A DNA stretch of 64,000 nucleotides. It comes from Allantophomopsis cytisporea. Its lineage: Eukaryota > Ascomycota > Leotiomycetes > Phacidiales > Phacidiaceae. Under the pieces are notes generated by a model. It did not search any database. It saw only the letters and a program-made list of their open reading frames with translations, and was not told the origin of the DNA. Positions within the stretch are counted from its first letter, which is position 1, and every line of letters begins with the position of its first letter. Shown one piece after another: positions 34,650 to 45,508 of this stretch. The stretch lies in the NCBI GenBank assembly GCA_024752435.1, contig CP103020.1:1860001-1924000 (forward strand). The letters are read 5' to 3'. The position numbers and the translations under genes were made by a program.

Positions 34650-37127
34650 TCAATGGCCCGCAGGCGTAAGCAGCTTACGATTTTTCTTGAGCAGCTGATT
34701 GAAACTCTTCTCCAGCTTCTCCGACTCTTTGCGTGCGGTATGGATGGCCGATTCGCAATCTGGCAGGCTCAATAGCGTGACATTTCCTAGGTGCTGTCCG
34801 CGCCCGTTATCCCTGCCAACTGCAAAATGCGCCGTCATGCTCTCCAGGCCAGTCGCCAGAATGCCGTCATCATTCGAGGCGCCATATGGCTGCTCGCTGT
34901 ACTCACCGTTTGCGTTGACCGGCTCCACACCCCATGCTGCCCAGCCAGCTGCATCAGTTGGAGCACCAACATCAAGAGCGGAGGCATTAAGTGCTTTCTC
35001 TAATTGGGAGTTGGTTGCCAGGGAAGGCAGAACGTATTGGTTGATGTAATTGAGAGCTTCATCACGCTGAATCTTGCTCACTGGATCAACCGGAGGAACA
35101 GTCTCGTCGCTTGGGAAGTACGTAGGTGGACCGTTAGGTACCGCGCGACCTCCGATAAGTGTGAATCCAGTTCCTGCATGATGCCTGCTTGAAACAAAAG
35201 CTGTTGGGCCGGTCTCCTCGGCGATGGCATCCTGAAGATCTAAGTAGCGCTCTTCTTCCTCCTTCGTGAGATTGCGCACGCAGTCGCCGTTTGGAGTGAG
35301 CATTATTCTGCTGGATCCTTGAGCAACCTTGTGAACAGGTTCACCTCGGAAGAGTCGAGCCTTATCCTCCTCGGTAATTGTCAACTTTTGATCCAAGTCT
35401 TGTACATCGATAGGAAACTCATGACGTTGACTGAATCCCGCTGGACTTTTGAGAATACTCAGCTCATCGCGGTTCGTTGGCAAAAGACCCTCATCCATCA
35501 AGGTCTGTAGAACGACACCAGGTGTAAGCGACTTCTCCACGCTCTGCGACTCAACTGGCTCAGAAATAGGAGGTGAGACTTTCTGTTCAGATATCTCTTC
35601 CTTCTGCATCACCTTCTCGGCTTGCGGCTTTGGTTTGACTTCCGTCAATTTCATCTCTTCCGGCTTGGGAGCAGTATCCTTTGGTTGCTTTGGGGCCTCA
35701 ACTTCTAGGACTGGCTCTTCCTTCTTAGTGGGAGGACCAGGAGATACAGGTGTGCTCACAACAGAAGCTGTCTTCGCTGGAGCTGTGATAACTTTCTCTT
35801 TCTTTTGCTTCTTCTTACGGCCTTGGATGGGTGCGATCTCAACCTTTTCTTCGGCCTTCTCAGGAGCAGCCTCCAACTCAAACTTTTCTTTTTCTCTCTG
35901 TGCCTCACGGCGCAATTTCTTTTGTTGACTTTTTGTGATGTGTCTGACAGGAGCCGAGCCGACCTTGGATGGAGGTGGACTGCTAGCTCGAGACTGCGAG
36001 GTAGAAGTAATGGAAGCATCTTCACTGATTATTTCGCTAGCTGGAGTGCCAGGTCTATCCGACTTTGCGTTGAAAGCGAGACTGACCTGCCGAGGTAGAG
36101 GAGGGAACTGAGGTTGGTTGGTGGAAGTAGCCGAGGTTGGAGTAGATACACTAGTGTACGGAGCCTCTACTTTTGGTGTTGGGATCACTCGAAGAGTTTT
36201 AGGTCCCTTATTATTAGCAGCAGTACCAGGTGTAGTCGCCGCAGGTGTAGTAGGTGGTAGCGGAGGAAAAGCAGTGGTAGCCGAACCCGTCTTAGCAGGT
36301 GCTGTAGATGCAATCGATGAAAAGGCTGAACTAGAGGTTGTCAAGTTTTGGAGTGCCGGTGTTGCTGGTTTCTCGATCGCTTTGGCTTCAGGTGGTGGTG
36401 GGGTGGCTGCAATCTTCGAAATAGGCGTAGCGACTACAGGCTTCGCAGTTGGGGTGACCTTGTTCGCAGGTGCTGCCGCAGTGTCCTTACTCTTGCCTTT
36501 ATTTAATGAAGGAAAATCTTCAGGTTCCAAAATAGATTTGGTGGCCTCCACGGTTTGATCCACGATAGCCTTCGAAAGACCGGTGGTCTGCGCCGAAGCC
36601 TTGAGAGATTCTTTTGCCTTATCGGCAGATGTAGCTAGTGTCTTTTTGGTAGGAGTTGGCGTTGGTGGCAGAGACACATTTGCGAGAGATGAAGGAACAT
36701 GCTGAGTACTCGCTGCACGAGTTGGAGTGAAGGCTGTAGCTGGGCGTCCCGCAGCCTTGGCCAGCTTTTCTTCCCGAAGATGTGGTGATGGATGGGCATG
36801 AGGTAAAGCAAGTCCAGGAGGAATGGTTGGTGTAGCGGACCGTGAAATGTTGAAGCCAGGTGGGACAGATGGAGTAGCTGGACGAGAAACTGGCAAACCA
36901 GGTGGGAGAGATGGTGTGGCAGGGCGAGAGGTAGGACGAGAAAGAGGGAGGCCTGGAGGGTGTGCCGGTGTAGCTGGTCGAGAACTTCTGATTACATTGT
37001 CGAACAATTTGTTATTACCAATATCTGCATCGCTGTCTGCGACGAGTGCGTCGACAGATGAAGACGCTTCGTCGAGTGATATCAGACCTTGATCATCTAC
37101 ACAGCGAGATTCATTAGCTGGATGCAT
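34650..37127 (-). CDS. Long Pro/Ser/Ala-rich ORF, possible C-terminal half of NOT4
   Basis: A single open frame of about 825 residues from the first ATG (37127), or from an acceptor TGTGTAG ending at 37097 that would enter at DQGLISLDEASSS. It contains tandem phrases of the type RPATPxxPPGLPxSRP (~45-100), a long Thr/Ala/Pro-rich disordered region, a highly charged Lys/Glu segment (KSQQKKLRREAQREKEKFEL), then a more ordered part: NRDELSILKSPAGFSQRHEF, IMLTPNGDCVRNLTKEEEERY, and a final coiled coil (ESEKLEKSFNQLLKKNRKLL). No independent start context or leader stands out, and the NOT4 ORF lies just upstream on the same strand. Long Pezizomycotina NOT4 proteins are, as I recall, about 1,500-1,600 residues, which NOT4 plus this ORF would match. 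I therefore favour one gene, but the connecting exons between 37,100 and 37,690 are not resolved. Confidence 0.6.
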   Translation of the reverse strand: MHPANESRCVDDQGLISLDEASSSVDALVADSDADIGNNKLFDNVIRSSRPATPAHPPGLPLSRPTSRPATPSLPPGLPVSRPATPSVPPGFNISRSATPTIPPGLALPHAHPSPHLREEKLAKAAGRPATAFTPTRAASTQHVPSSLANVSLPPTPTPTKKTLATSADKAKESLKASAQTTGLSKAIVDQTVEATKSILEPEDFPSLNKGKSKDTAAAPANKVTPTAKPVVATPISKIAATPPPPEAKAIEKPATPALQNLTTSSSAFSSIASTAPAKTGSATTAFPPLPPTTPAATTPGTAANNKGPKTLRVIPTPKVEAPYTSVSTPTSATSTNQPQFPPLPRQVSLAFNAKSDRPGTPASEIISEDASITSTSQSRASSPPPSKVGSAPVRHITKSQQKKLRREAQREKEKFELEAAPEKAEEKVEIAPIQGRKKKQKKEKVITAPAKTASVVSTPVSPGPPTKKEEPVLEVEAPKQPKDTAPKPEEMKLTEVKPKPQAEKVMQKEEISEQKVSPPISEPVESQSVEKSLTPGVVLQTLMDEGLLPTNRDELSILKSPAGFSQRHEFPIDVQDLDQKLTITEEDKARLFRGEPVHKVAQGSSRIMLTPNGDCVRNLTKEEEERYLDLQDAIAEETGPTAFVSSRHHAGTGFTLIGGRAVPNGPPTYFPSDETVPPVDPVSKIQRDEALNYINQYVLPSLATNSQLEKALNASALDVGAPTDAAGWAAWGVEPVNANGEYSEQPYGASNDDGILATGLESMTAHFAVGRDNGRGQHLGNVTLLSLPDCESAIHTARKESEKLEKSFNQLLKKNRKLLTPAGH

Positions 37128-37232
37128 AAGGTATAAGGTACGAGAACGCGAGGATATAAATAATGTATATAAACCAAAATATACGAAAAAGGAGAGCAAT
37201 CAGCTTGGCAAAAGGCTAGTAGTACATGTCAC

Positions 37233-37400
37233 GGTCCTCGCTATCGTCTTCGGCATTCTGAATGACTACTAAGTACAAAGTATGTAAGAAACCACTATTA
37301 TTTTCGTCCGCCAACCCTCAAGAGGACTTGACGCAGGATTGGGGACTCTTAACGTACATGAGAATGCCGAGGACGAAGACGATGGACCTCTAGGCGTGAC
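37233..37400. repeat. Imperfect inverted duplication
   Basis: The arm at 37234-37260 read on the - strand (AGAATGCCGAAGACGATAGC..) matches the arm starting at 37361 on the + strand (AGAATGCCGAGGACGAAGAC..). Similarity resumes beyond the arms (GTGACATGTA versus GTGACGTATA) after a small gap. The arms are about 100 bp apart. Confidence 0.6.
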
Positions 37401-37685
37401 GTATAACTGAGCCGTATGCAAAGCTGAACTGCCCTGAAGAAAAGAAAAGGTATGAAAGCTATGCCACGAGATCCACCGCATTTCCTATGCGCAGAAAATT
37501 CATAATGTACGCCGATGGCGTTCCTGAGTCCTGTTTGAGGAGCTCTGCCATGCTCGCTGAAACCAATATACTGCCCATATTCCCTTCACCATGCCCGCTG
37601 AAGGGTCTTTCAGAACTCCAAGCCCAAAGGAAATGCAAAGCCCAAAACTCCAAGCTAATCCATAGACCCCACTAACTCGAAGCCT

Positions 37686-40282
37686 CTACCATCGAGTGAA
37701 ACCGCCACCGTACATCATACCGCCGTTGTTGTACCCACCTTGACTCTGACTTCCAAACATGCCTTGGCCGACTCCAGCGCCGCTTTGTTGCTGATGGTGC
37801 ATTCGTGCTTGCAAGATGCTCGGGTCCACAAGATCGACTAGGCCACCTCCCCCAGAGGAGGAAGTGTTAGCATGTCTGTGCTTCTTCCCCTTCTTTTTCT
37901 GCTTGGGACCAAAATCATGGAATGCTCCTGGTTGAGAACCATAAAGCGACGCCAGAAGGCCTGAAGCAGGAGTTGGAGTAGAGCTAGATGGGTACTGATG
38001 GAGAAAAGAAGGAAACATAAACTCACGCTTGCCAGTATCATGAAGCTGCCCGCCACTTGCTGCACTGCCACCTCTGTTTCGTGCGAGTTCACGCAGCAGG
38101 TCGCCATTGTTATCCTTTGATAGACCGCCAAAGGAAGCTCCACCGAAGCCGATGCCTTGTCCAAACATACCTCCACCATTGACAGGGGTAGAACTCGTAG
38201 ATTTTAAACCAGGTGGTGGAGCAGGCATGGATGTCCCATAGAATTGTCCCTGTTGGGGCATCATGGAGTTCTGCTGAGCCATGAGCTTGTTGGTGTTCGT
38301 AGTTTTTCCAGCAGCAGAGGATGCGGCATCAGTTGCAAAGCTATAACGGGATGATTGGCGGTTGTGACCTTGCTGTTGGAACAATGCCGACTGAGAAGAG
38401 CCTTGGCCGAGTCCACCAGCGATTCCAGGAGGGAAAGTTTCCAAGAAGTTTGGCTGAGCTTGACCCGGTGACTTGAACGATTCGAGATGTCTTTGCTGAA
38501 GAGGGGTCAAGGTTCGGCCATTGATCGAGCTCAAATCTCCAACATTAGACCGATAATTCTGTCCAGATCCAATACTATATGGAGACATGTTGTCATTACC
38601 ACGTTGAATTGGCATCTGCGAACTTGGTCGTCGCTGATCATGTAGGCTCTGCAATGGTTCCCTGCTTCCCTCACGACTATCTTCCCTATCGTCTGGCTCA
38701 CCTCCAAGTTGAAGGCTACCACTCTCAGGCTCTTCTTCTTCTGCTACCTCTGAGGCTTCCCGGGCTTCTGGCACTGATGCAGTATCATTCTGGGATTCAT
38801 GCGACTCACGTTCCAAACTAAGTCTTGCAGCCTCCTGTTCCCGCATTGCCTGACGCTTGGCACCTCCGTTGTCGTCGAACAGAGGCAAGAAGCTGGCGAC
38901 GGCTTGCATCTCTTCAGCATCTGCAACGAATCTAAAATTTGGATCGTTGATGGCCTTGAAAATTGGGGCAAAAACCGGATCTGTTTGAGGGCGTGGGGCC
39001 TCATCGGGCGCAGGAAGTTGTTCCTCGGATGTCTCATCAGCTGCAGGTTCGGTCGACTCTTCGGGCTGGTCTATGCTCTCCGCTGATACAGGTAATGCCG
39101 CAGATACAGCGGGGCTTGACGCAGCAGCACTCGTTGCGTGACTACCTCTTCGACTCGATTGTTGCTGCGTTCCCCGATTCGCCCAGCTAGCAGTTGACGG
39201 AAGTGCGGATCCATCCCCCTCTGAACCATCCTTGCTCACTTCCCGGGCCATAGGTGGAGCTGCCGCTGCTACAGGTTGAGCCTGTTGTACTGGAGGCTGG
39301 GGTTGAGGAGGTTGTCGAGAGGACGATGGTGTCGATGGCCCCGCCTGGTAGGGGTTTTGTGTATTAACACTGTTGATCGAAGACAAGTCTTGCCGCGAAT
39401 AACTGTCGTCATTATCACCAGGCTCATGAAGGAACATACACTGCTTATTCGTGCAGACCTCATTACGAAGATACGCTGAGCAGTACTTCGTTGTGCCGAG
39501 CTGTGCGCGAAGAACGCGGTCACCATTCTGGGATCCATTAACAGCAGCTATACATCTTGCAGCATCCTCTTTGCGTGCAAATGTGACGTAAACACCCAGA
39601 GACTGGTTATTTGTTGGTTCGCCAGCCTTAGCTTTACTGACAACAATCTTAATAATCTTTCCGTATTGTCCAAAGTATTTTTCGCCACGCAGCGTTTGCA
39701 ACAGATCTTCTTCCCGAATGCCAGGACTCAAGCCCATAACGTAGACCAAGTTCTTTTGTACAACTCGTAGTCCCGCGAGATGTTTTCGATTAAGGCTCTC
39801 GACTTCGCGTTTCTGAGCTTCCTTTTGTCGTTGCTCGGCCTTCTTCTTTGCGTTCTTCTGAAGAGCAGCTCGATGCTGTGCCAGTCTGTTGCTTGTCAGA
39901 TGTGTCATGTGAGGTTAGTACAAAGGCCTATAATAACTTACTCTTCGCTCGTTACGACTTTGAACTCCATGGTTCGTTCATCGTAAGGACGTCTACATGC
40001 CGGACATAGACCGTTCATGTTGTTCTTGATGTTGTTAAAGCAGAACTGACAGACCTAGGAATCCAGTAAGTAAAGTCACGAAAGGAAAGAATCTTGATAT
40101 ATGTACCTGGTAGCCACAGACACATGGCTTGAAGTTCTTGTCAGATAGATCTACAAAGTGCCAGTCAGTACATCAAAGTCGACGATGTGGCGTGTTCAAC
40201 ACGTACCGAAAGGTTCCACGCAGAGTGGACAGCACTCATCTTCATCGTCTATGAAGGAGTCTTGCATTTGTGGAGGCGCCAT
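37686..40282 (-). CDS. NOT4: CCR4-NOT E3 ubiquitin ligase subunit NOT4
   Basis: Exons 40282-40207, 40150-40107, 40054-39942 and 39891-37686 give 812 residues to the stop at 37686. NOT4 is the RING E3 of the CCR4-NOT deadenylase complex and works in cotranslational quality control. The first three exons assemble the C4C4 RING (~17-60): CCPLCVEPF, KPCVCGYQVCQFCFNNI, GLCPACRRPY. A Lys/Arg/Glu-rich helix (KKKAEQRQKEAQKREVE), an RRM (NLVYVMGLSPGIREEDLLQT.. GVYVTFARKEDAARCI) and a CCCH zinc finger (CSAYLRNEVCTNKQCMFLHE) follow, then low-complexity Gln/Ser/Gly sequence ending MMYGGGFTRW. The stop directly follows a TG/GTAGAG that could instead be a donor, so the protein may continue into the long ORF to the left. 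The fourth exon uses an AAG acceptor with a good CTAAC branch. Confidence 0.92.
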
Positions 40283-40696
40283 TTTGTGTATGGAAGAGCA
40301 AGGTGTTGTCAAGGTTGTGTCGAGAATGGCGCAAAGCAGGTGGAGGTGAGCTTGCACCGTCGGCAGTAGGGTAGGAGAAAGTTTTGTATTAATAAGTTTC
40401 GAGATGCACTTTGTCTTTATGGTGATCCCGAGTATGTCGAAGGTTGAGAATAAAAACGCCGTGAAATCAATGCTGAACGCTGTTACAAAGTATCTGAGCA
40501 GAGAGTGTCCGAATGCGAAAGCGTCGTCAATCTAAGTGTGAAGGCGTCTGGAGGGAAAAGCCGAGCTAGCCTGATCGGGCTACGGGACTCGCGCTAATCA
40601 ACGATGACCTTCATACGGTACCGTAGCAGTACAGCACTCTCAAGGGCGTCATTTGCTTCAATTGAACCGTCAACGAGCGAAGCCATATATACAACA
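40283..40696. promoter_or_regulatory. NOT4/NDUFS3 divergent promoter
   Basis: 414 bp between two divergent start codons. No individual motif can be assigned. An in-frame upstream ATG for the complex I gene at 40604 is discussed in that entry. Confidence 0.5.
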
Positions 40697-41657
40697 ATGG
40701 CTTTACGATTGAGTGGTCGTCGGTCACTGGCTGCGGCCATGAGACAGAATGTGCGATCGTTCTCTGCAGTTTCTCGCGCAATGAGGGAATTGGACGATCA
40801 TGTAGCGAACATGAGGTCTGCGAAACGAGGACGTCAGTATCACCGAATTGTTTGGATATGAATGGGAACTGATGATTGTTCTTAGCTGTGGGCAAACTCC
40901 ACGTCCCAGTCGTCAACCCAGCAGACAAGTACGATGCCAACGACAAGACTACACAGCTCCACCAGTACGGACAATACCTGCTCGCAGCTCTCCCAAAATA
41001 CATTCAGCAATTCAGCGTCTGGAAGGATGAGCTCACTATCTATATTCCTCCTTCCGGTGTCACCCCCGTCTTCACCTTCCTCAAGTACCACACTGCTGCT
41101 GAGTACACTCAAGTGTCCGACATTACCGCCGTCGACTTCCCAACCCGTGACCAGCGATTCGAGGTTGTCTACAACCTGCTCAGTGTTCGCCACAACTCTC
41201 GCATCCGTGTCAAGACCTATGCCGATGAGGCTCAGCCAGTTCCATCAATCACAAGCTTGTACGACGGAGCCAACTGGTATGAACGAGAGGTCTACGACTT
41301 GTTCGGTGTCTTTTTCGTTGGCCATCCAGATCTACGAAGAATCATGACTGATTATGGTTTCGATGGTCATCCATTGCGAAAGGACTTCCCATTGACTGGA
41401 TACACCGAGATCAGATATGATGAGGAAAAGAAGAGAATTGTAGTCGAGCCTTTGGAGCTTACTCAAGCCTTCAGAAACTTTGAGGGAGGAACAGCTGTAT
41501 GTACCCTGAAATGCAACGCTCTTGATAATTGGTCACACAAAATTAACATACTACATAGGCATGGGAACAGGTTGGACCAGGTGTCAACAGAACACCGGAG
41601 TCATTCAAGCTTCCTACTCCAAAGCCAGAAGAGAAGAAGGAGGAGGCCAAGAAGTAA
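40697..41657 (+). CDS. Complex I 30 kDa subunit (NDUFS3/NuoC)
   Basis: Exons 40697-40832, 40886-41496 and 41559-41657 give 281 residues. This subunit belongs to the peripheral arm (Q module) of mitochondrial NADH:ubiquinone oxidoreductase. The start at 40697 gives a presequence ([29 protein letters not shown]); an in-frame ATG at 40604 would add 31 residues without presequence character. The conserved body is complete: [39 protein letters not shown], and the family signature ERE(V)[16 protein letters not shown] with ILMTDYGF-like continuation, [15 protein letters not shown] and the final [14 protein letters not shown]. The C terminus is the typical Pro/Lys/Glu tail. First intron uses a GTCAGT donor; the last intron is phase 0. 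Confidence 0.95.
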
Positions 41658-44518
41658 GGGATTTTTATATATTGTAAATGGATTGATGTGGTACCTCATG
41701 GTCTTGCTTATAAATATGTGACGATTGCTTACTAAAGGAGGTAACGGTGAGGTGATATTGATCTAGGGTCTTAGATGTATTTCAATAGACATGGCAGGGC
41801 ATGGCATGAGAGACAATGACAGGCGAATTTAACAATACGTTGTGACTAGGAAGTCCTCGTTCTAGTATTTCCAATACTACCCAGAAGTGGTAGAGTTATA
41901 TGGTCACTGGTTACACTTCATTCAGCTTCCCAAATATTCATAGACAAGTAGCCACTAAGAAACAAAAACATATCAGAGGTTGGTAAGACAATATTTAAAG
42001 CTCATTCTCCGTTTCTAATCATGAGTCATGTTTAGTCACTCCTTGTACTCGTACCCGTTAATGTCCTTCACCAAAGAACACCATCCTCACGTAAGATCCT
42101 TCGTCACTGTGAAGTCTTGTCACACTACATAATTGCATTACGGCGCCGTAATATCATTTCAAATAAGCTAGGTCTAGCCTCTGACAATGGTGCATTTAGC
42201 TCTAGTGCAATGCAAACAGTCATATTAATTTTTCAAGTGTCTCCTTTGCTCTAGTCTCATTATAGTTTATGATATTAATGGCATCCTTACTGGCAACCTT
42301 CCAATACTTGGTAGCGACGACATTCTCATGTTCCTTGTTATGAGCTCATTAAGAACAGTACTGATAAGCGTTCTAGCACTGCCTCCCGTACCCTAATGTA
42401 ATCCACAACCAAGGAGACATCAACGTTCCTAAGCAAGTGTTGGTAGTCGTAGCAATCGCCATATAGAGTATTCAATAGGTAATCTCAGCTTGGCTTCTAG
42501 CAAGGCGGGCATGAGAAGAACGGAGGCCCTCTAGCATGGTATAAACGATATTTAACATATATATAAAACTATAATCCTTCTACAAATCATCAACGACGTA
42601 TGGTTTCACGCAAATCACAGAATCATTCGTCTATAGAGAAGACCTTTAACTCGTCGTGAACCTTAAAACTATCACCTTCAAGAGTATTCGTAAGCACTGA
42701 CAACCTTTCAAACCCAGTTGAAAGAAACCTGCCTAATATAGTCCACGATACCTTCCTCGACGAAAGTAAAGGAGCTGATTCTTTTAGTTCTGTTAATATC
42801 CACTTTACTTCTAAAACAGACTACCTAAGACTTGACACTATAGACATGTTCCGTTGATAAATTCACGCTTTAATCTTTCAGAGGCAGACATGTGTTCGTT
42901 ACCGATTAGTTATCTAAGTCTAGAAGGTTATTAAGAATATATATTATCTAAGATCATTTTACGTCATCGCATATAGTTGTAAATTGTATAGTTCTTACCA
43001 ATTGTTGACAATATAAATAGAGTAGTAGGGAGCAATACAAAACACATGGCGCTCTAGAAAAATCTAGGAATATTCTCTTTCTTTGATTGTTTAAAGGAAT
43101 TGAGTAGCTATACCTTGCACGGCTACTACTACCTTATCCATCTTGAATTAAACGATTCAGATAGTAAACAAGACATACCTTTAGGCACTTATTTTTACAT
43201 AACAATGTGGATTCAATGTTTTATACCTCTCTGCATCGTGTGATTATAGAGAGATATATCAACACAACGATTTTCAACAGTAGTTAGGAAGATTCATGTT
43301 ATTATCATGTTATTATCAAGAGCGAAACAATCATCTCGACAAATAAATTTATCTGAAATTTCACGAGCCCTTGAAAACCTTAAAATTGTGCACCGCTCTA
43401 TACTTTTTTTTCTTCTTCATTTTTCATTTTTTCAAGTTACATATTTCTAGACGGTATGCTAGGCACTATTTTGTTCATGACATGTACAGATACTTGGAGA
43501 TTCTAGACAAGAATTCTAGAAATATGCTACAGATTAAAGTTTTTGTAAGCCAAATGCTGAAGTTGATATATTATGGACTAGAGCAAGCTAGAAATGTAGT
43601 AATATGATAATGAGAAAAAACTCCAACATATAATGATCTAGCAACTAGAGATATTACAATGCCTATCTTACATAAATATAATGCGTGAAATTAGCGATAC
43701 CCCTTAACACACGGCGAGTCTAGTACAAACGTCTTCCAAGTCTACTGTACATATATATCGTTAGCCCCTCCGTTGCAATTCTCGTGACGAAGAAGCGATT
43801 CGCTTTGGTACCAAACGTATACAAAATTAATTATCTGCATATATTTTTATTGAGCATTTCACGCGTTAATTCCCAATAAGTATGCATTCCGAGTTCTTGC
43901 AATGGCCAACGCTGAAGATGGTTCTTGAATCGGTGTCATCGCAAGGTCACCAAGGTTTTTAAAAAGAAGTCTGTCAGTCTCTTATTGATATGCTCGTCAC
44001 AAGCATATTCTAAATTACTAAACTTCTTCCAATTGAGTATTATCTGAGTGACATGGTCATTTTGGGGACTATCAAAGGAACAGAACAACAACCCTACCAG
44101 AAATCCATAGTCCAAACATTGATACTTGGATATATGTTCTCCCAAAGCTGTGTCGCAACAATAATTAACTTGAGTCGTAAATTCGATTGGGACTGTAGTA
44201 TTTGCGAGACTTAGAAATGCATTGTTAAACTGAATAAACTAGCCTACGGCTACTGAGCAACGGTCCAAGACATCTGATTTCTTCTACCTGGTTATTGATG
44301 CAAAATGGTAGACAACATTCCGTAATTCCAAGTGGTCGAGATTTCAAGTTGCAAACGACGCACACGACTGAAGTGGAACTTAACGGCGAGTTGAAATTCT
44401 TGCTATTTGTCTATCTGTTTATCTAAAAATGCGTCTGGTGAAACCATGAGATCAAGTATGACGACTTCACTACATCGAAAGGAGCACTCAAATTTCATGG
44501 ACATGGAATACAGGGCAT
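41658..44518. other. AT-rich gene-free region
   Basis: 2.9 kb of AT-rich sequence between two genes whose 3' ends face it. Stops are dense in all frames. It could hold decayed mobile-element sequence, but I cannot identify any domain with confidence. A short direct duplication of ATGTTATTATC occurs at 43,296-43,319. Confidence 0.5.
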
Positions 44519-45508
44519 TTAGTCATCAATTGGCAACGATGATGTCTCAATGGCAGTTGTATCTACACCAATGGTGATATATCCAATCATACCATTTGCA
44601 ATATTCTCCCCATCGGCAGGAACAATGTTGACGATAGGATTGTAGTCGTTTTCCAAGCTGATGTTGAATATCATATCCACGTTGTTCGTTGTGCGATTGA
44701 TTTGTGTGTGCTGACTGTACGGATAGAAGTCCATGACCTGTTCGGTAAGATCCTCCGCAAAGTACAGTTGACCAGTGCTGATAATATTGTCCGAGATGAG
44801 GGTACCATTCTCGCGCAAGGTCCAATTGGTATGAACAAGGGTATGAATGTGGATAGTGCGCTCGACATAAAATCCTGGGAAAATGGTCTTCATTTCCAAC
44901 ACGCCCTCGCTATCAGTGGGCCACATTCCGCGTAACCAAGTCGAGTTCGAAGTGTGTACATCAGTAACACCAACTTCAAAATTAGTGATGTTAAGCTCTT
45001 CCTCAATGATCCCAAAGTTGACATTAGGTGAGATACCGTCAAACGAAGAGTAGCTACCAGTAGCGTTGCAGTGCCAGAAATCGACGAGAGCGTTTTCAAG
45101 AGGTTCACAGGTAGCCATGTCGAGAACTCCGACATCGAGCCACAGAGGGATTCCTGGTTGATTTTCTGTCATATCCTGCCTCAAAGTTTGAGATCGTGGC
45201 CAGTAGTATGGTCCTGCAGTGACTTCAGGGGTCAAGACACAAGTATCGTTTTGGATGACCTCGTAGTATGGGGCTTCGGTGGTGATCTCAACAGTCGAAT
45301 TTCCACGGCGATCCTCAAGAACGCGCTTGGCGAGGTTCCTCTTCGCGTATCTCTTCTCGTTCATGGATGCTGCCGCAGCGGCACATCTTTTGGACATCCC
45401 GGACCGGCGTATCACCTCCGAGTGTGAAAGCCGATGATCATGGCCTGGGTGAGCAGCAGCTGACCCAATGATAAGTCCAATTGCCAGCGCAACTGAGGAG
45501 AAATGCAT
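44519..45508 (-). CDS. Secreted intradiol ring-cleavage dioxygenase
   Basis: Intronless, 329 residues. A signal peptide (MHFSSVALAIGLIIGSAAA) is followed by HPGHDH and a basic propeptide-like stretch with KR pairs (SKRCAAAAAS.. KRNLAKRVLEDRRG). The catalytic domain has the Fe(III) ligands in their usual places: Tyr in AGPYYWPR, Tyr in FPGFYVERT and His in ERTIHIHTLVHTNW, plus the DFWHCNATGSYSSF and WLRGMWPTDSEGVLEM signatures. The family opens catechol-type rings between the hydroxyls; secreted fungal forms act on plant or lignin-derived aromatics. Several N-x-S/T sites fit an exported glycoprotein. It stands alone in an AT-rich setting with no co-regulated pathway genes, and substrate cannot be told. 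Confidence 0.9.
   Translation of the reverse strand: MHFSSVALAIGLIIGSAAAHPGHDHRLSHSEVIRRSGMSKRCAAAAASMNEKRYAKRNLAKRVLEDRRGNSTVEITTEAPYYEVIQNDTCVLTPEVTAGPYYWPRSQTLRQDMTENQPGIPLWLDVGVLDMATCEPLENALVDFWHCNATGSYSSFDGISPNVNFGIIEEELNITNFEVGVTDVHTSNSTWLRGMWPTDSEGVLEMKTIFPGFYVERTIHIHTLVHTNWTLRENGTLISDNIISTGQLYFAEDLTEQVMDFYPYSQHTQINRTTNNVDMIFNISLENDYNPIVNIVPADGENIANGMIGYITIGVDTTAIETSSLPIDD

Noticed and set aside
38744..39538. Open frames on both strands over NOT4 exon 4
   Set aside because: Shadow frames of a low-complexity coding region.
42900..43350. Possible decayed retrotransposon reverse-transcriptase pieces (GYYYLIHLEL-like) in the AT-rich region
   Set aside because: Only short fragments in changing frames; no catalytic YxDD or other firm motif could be located.
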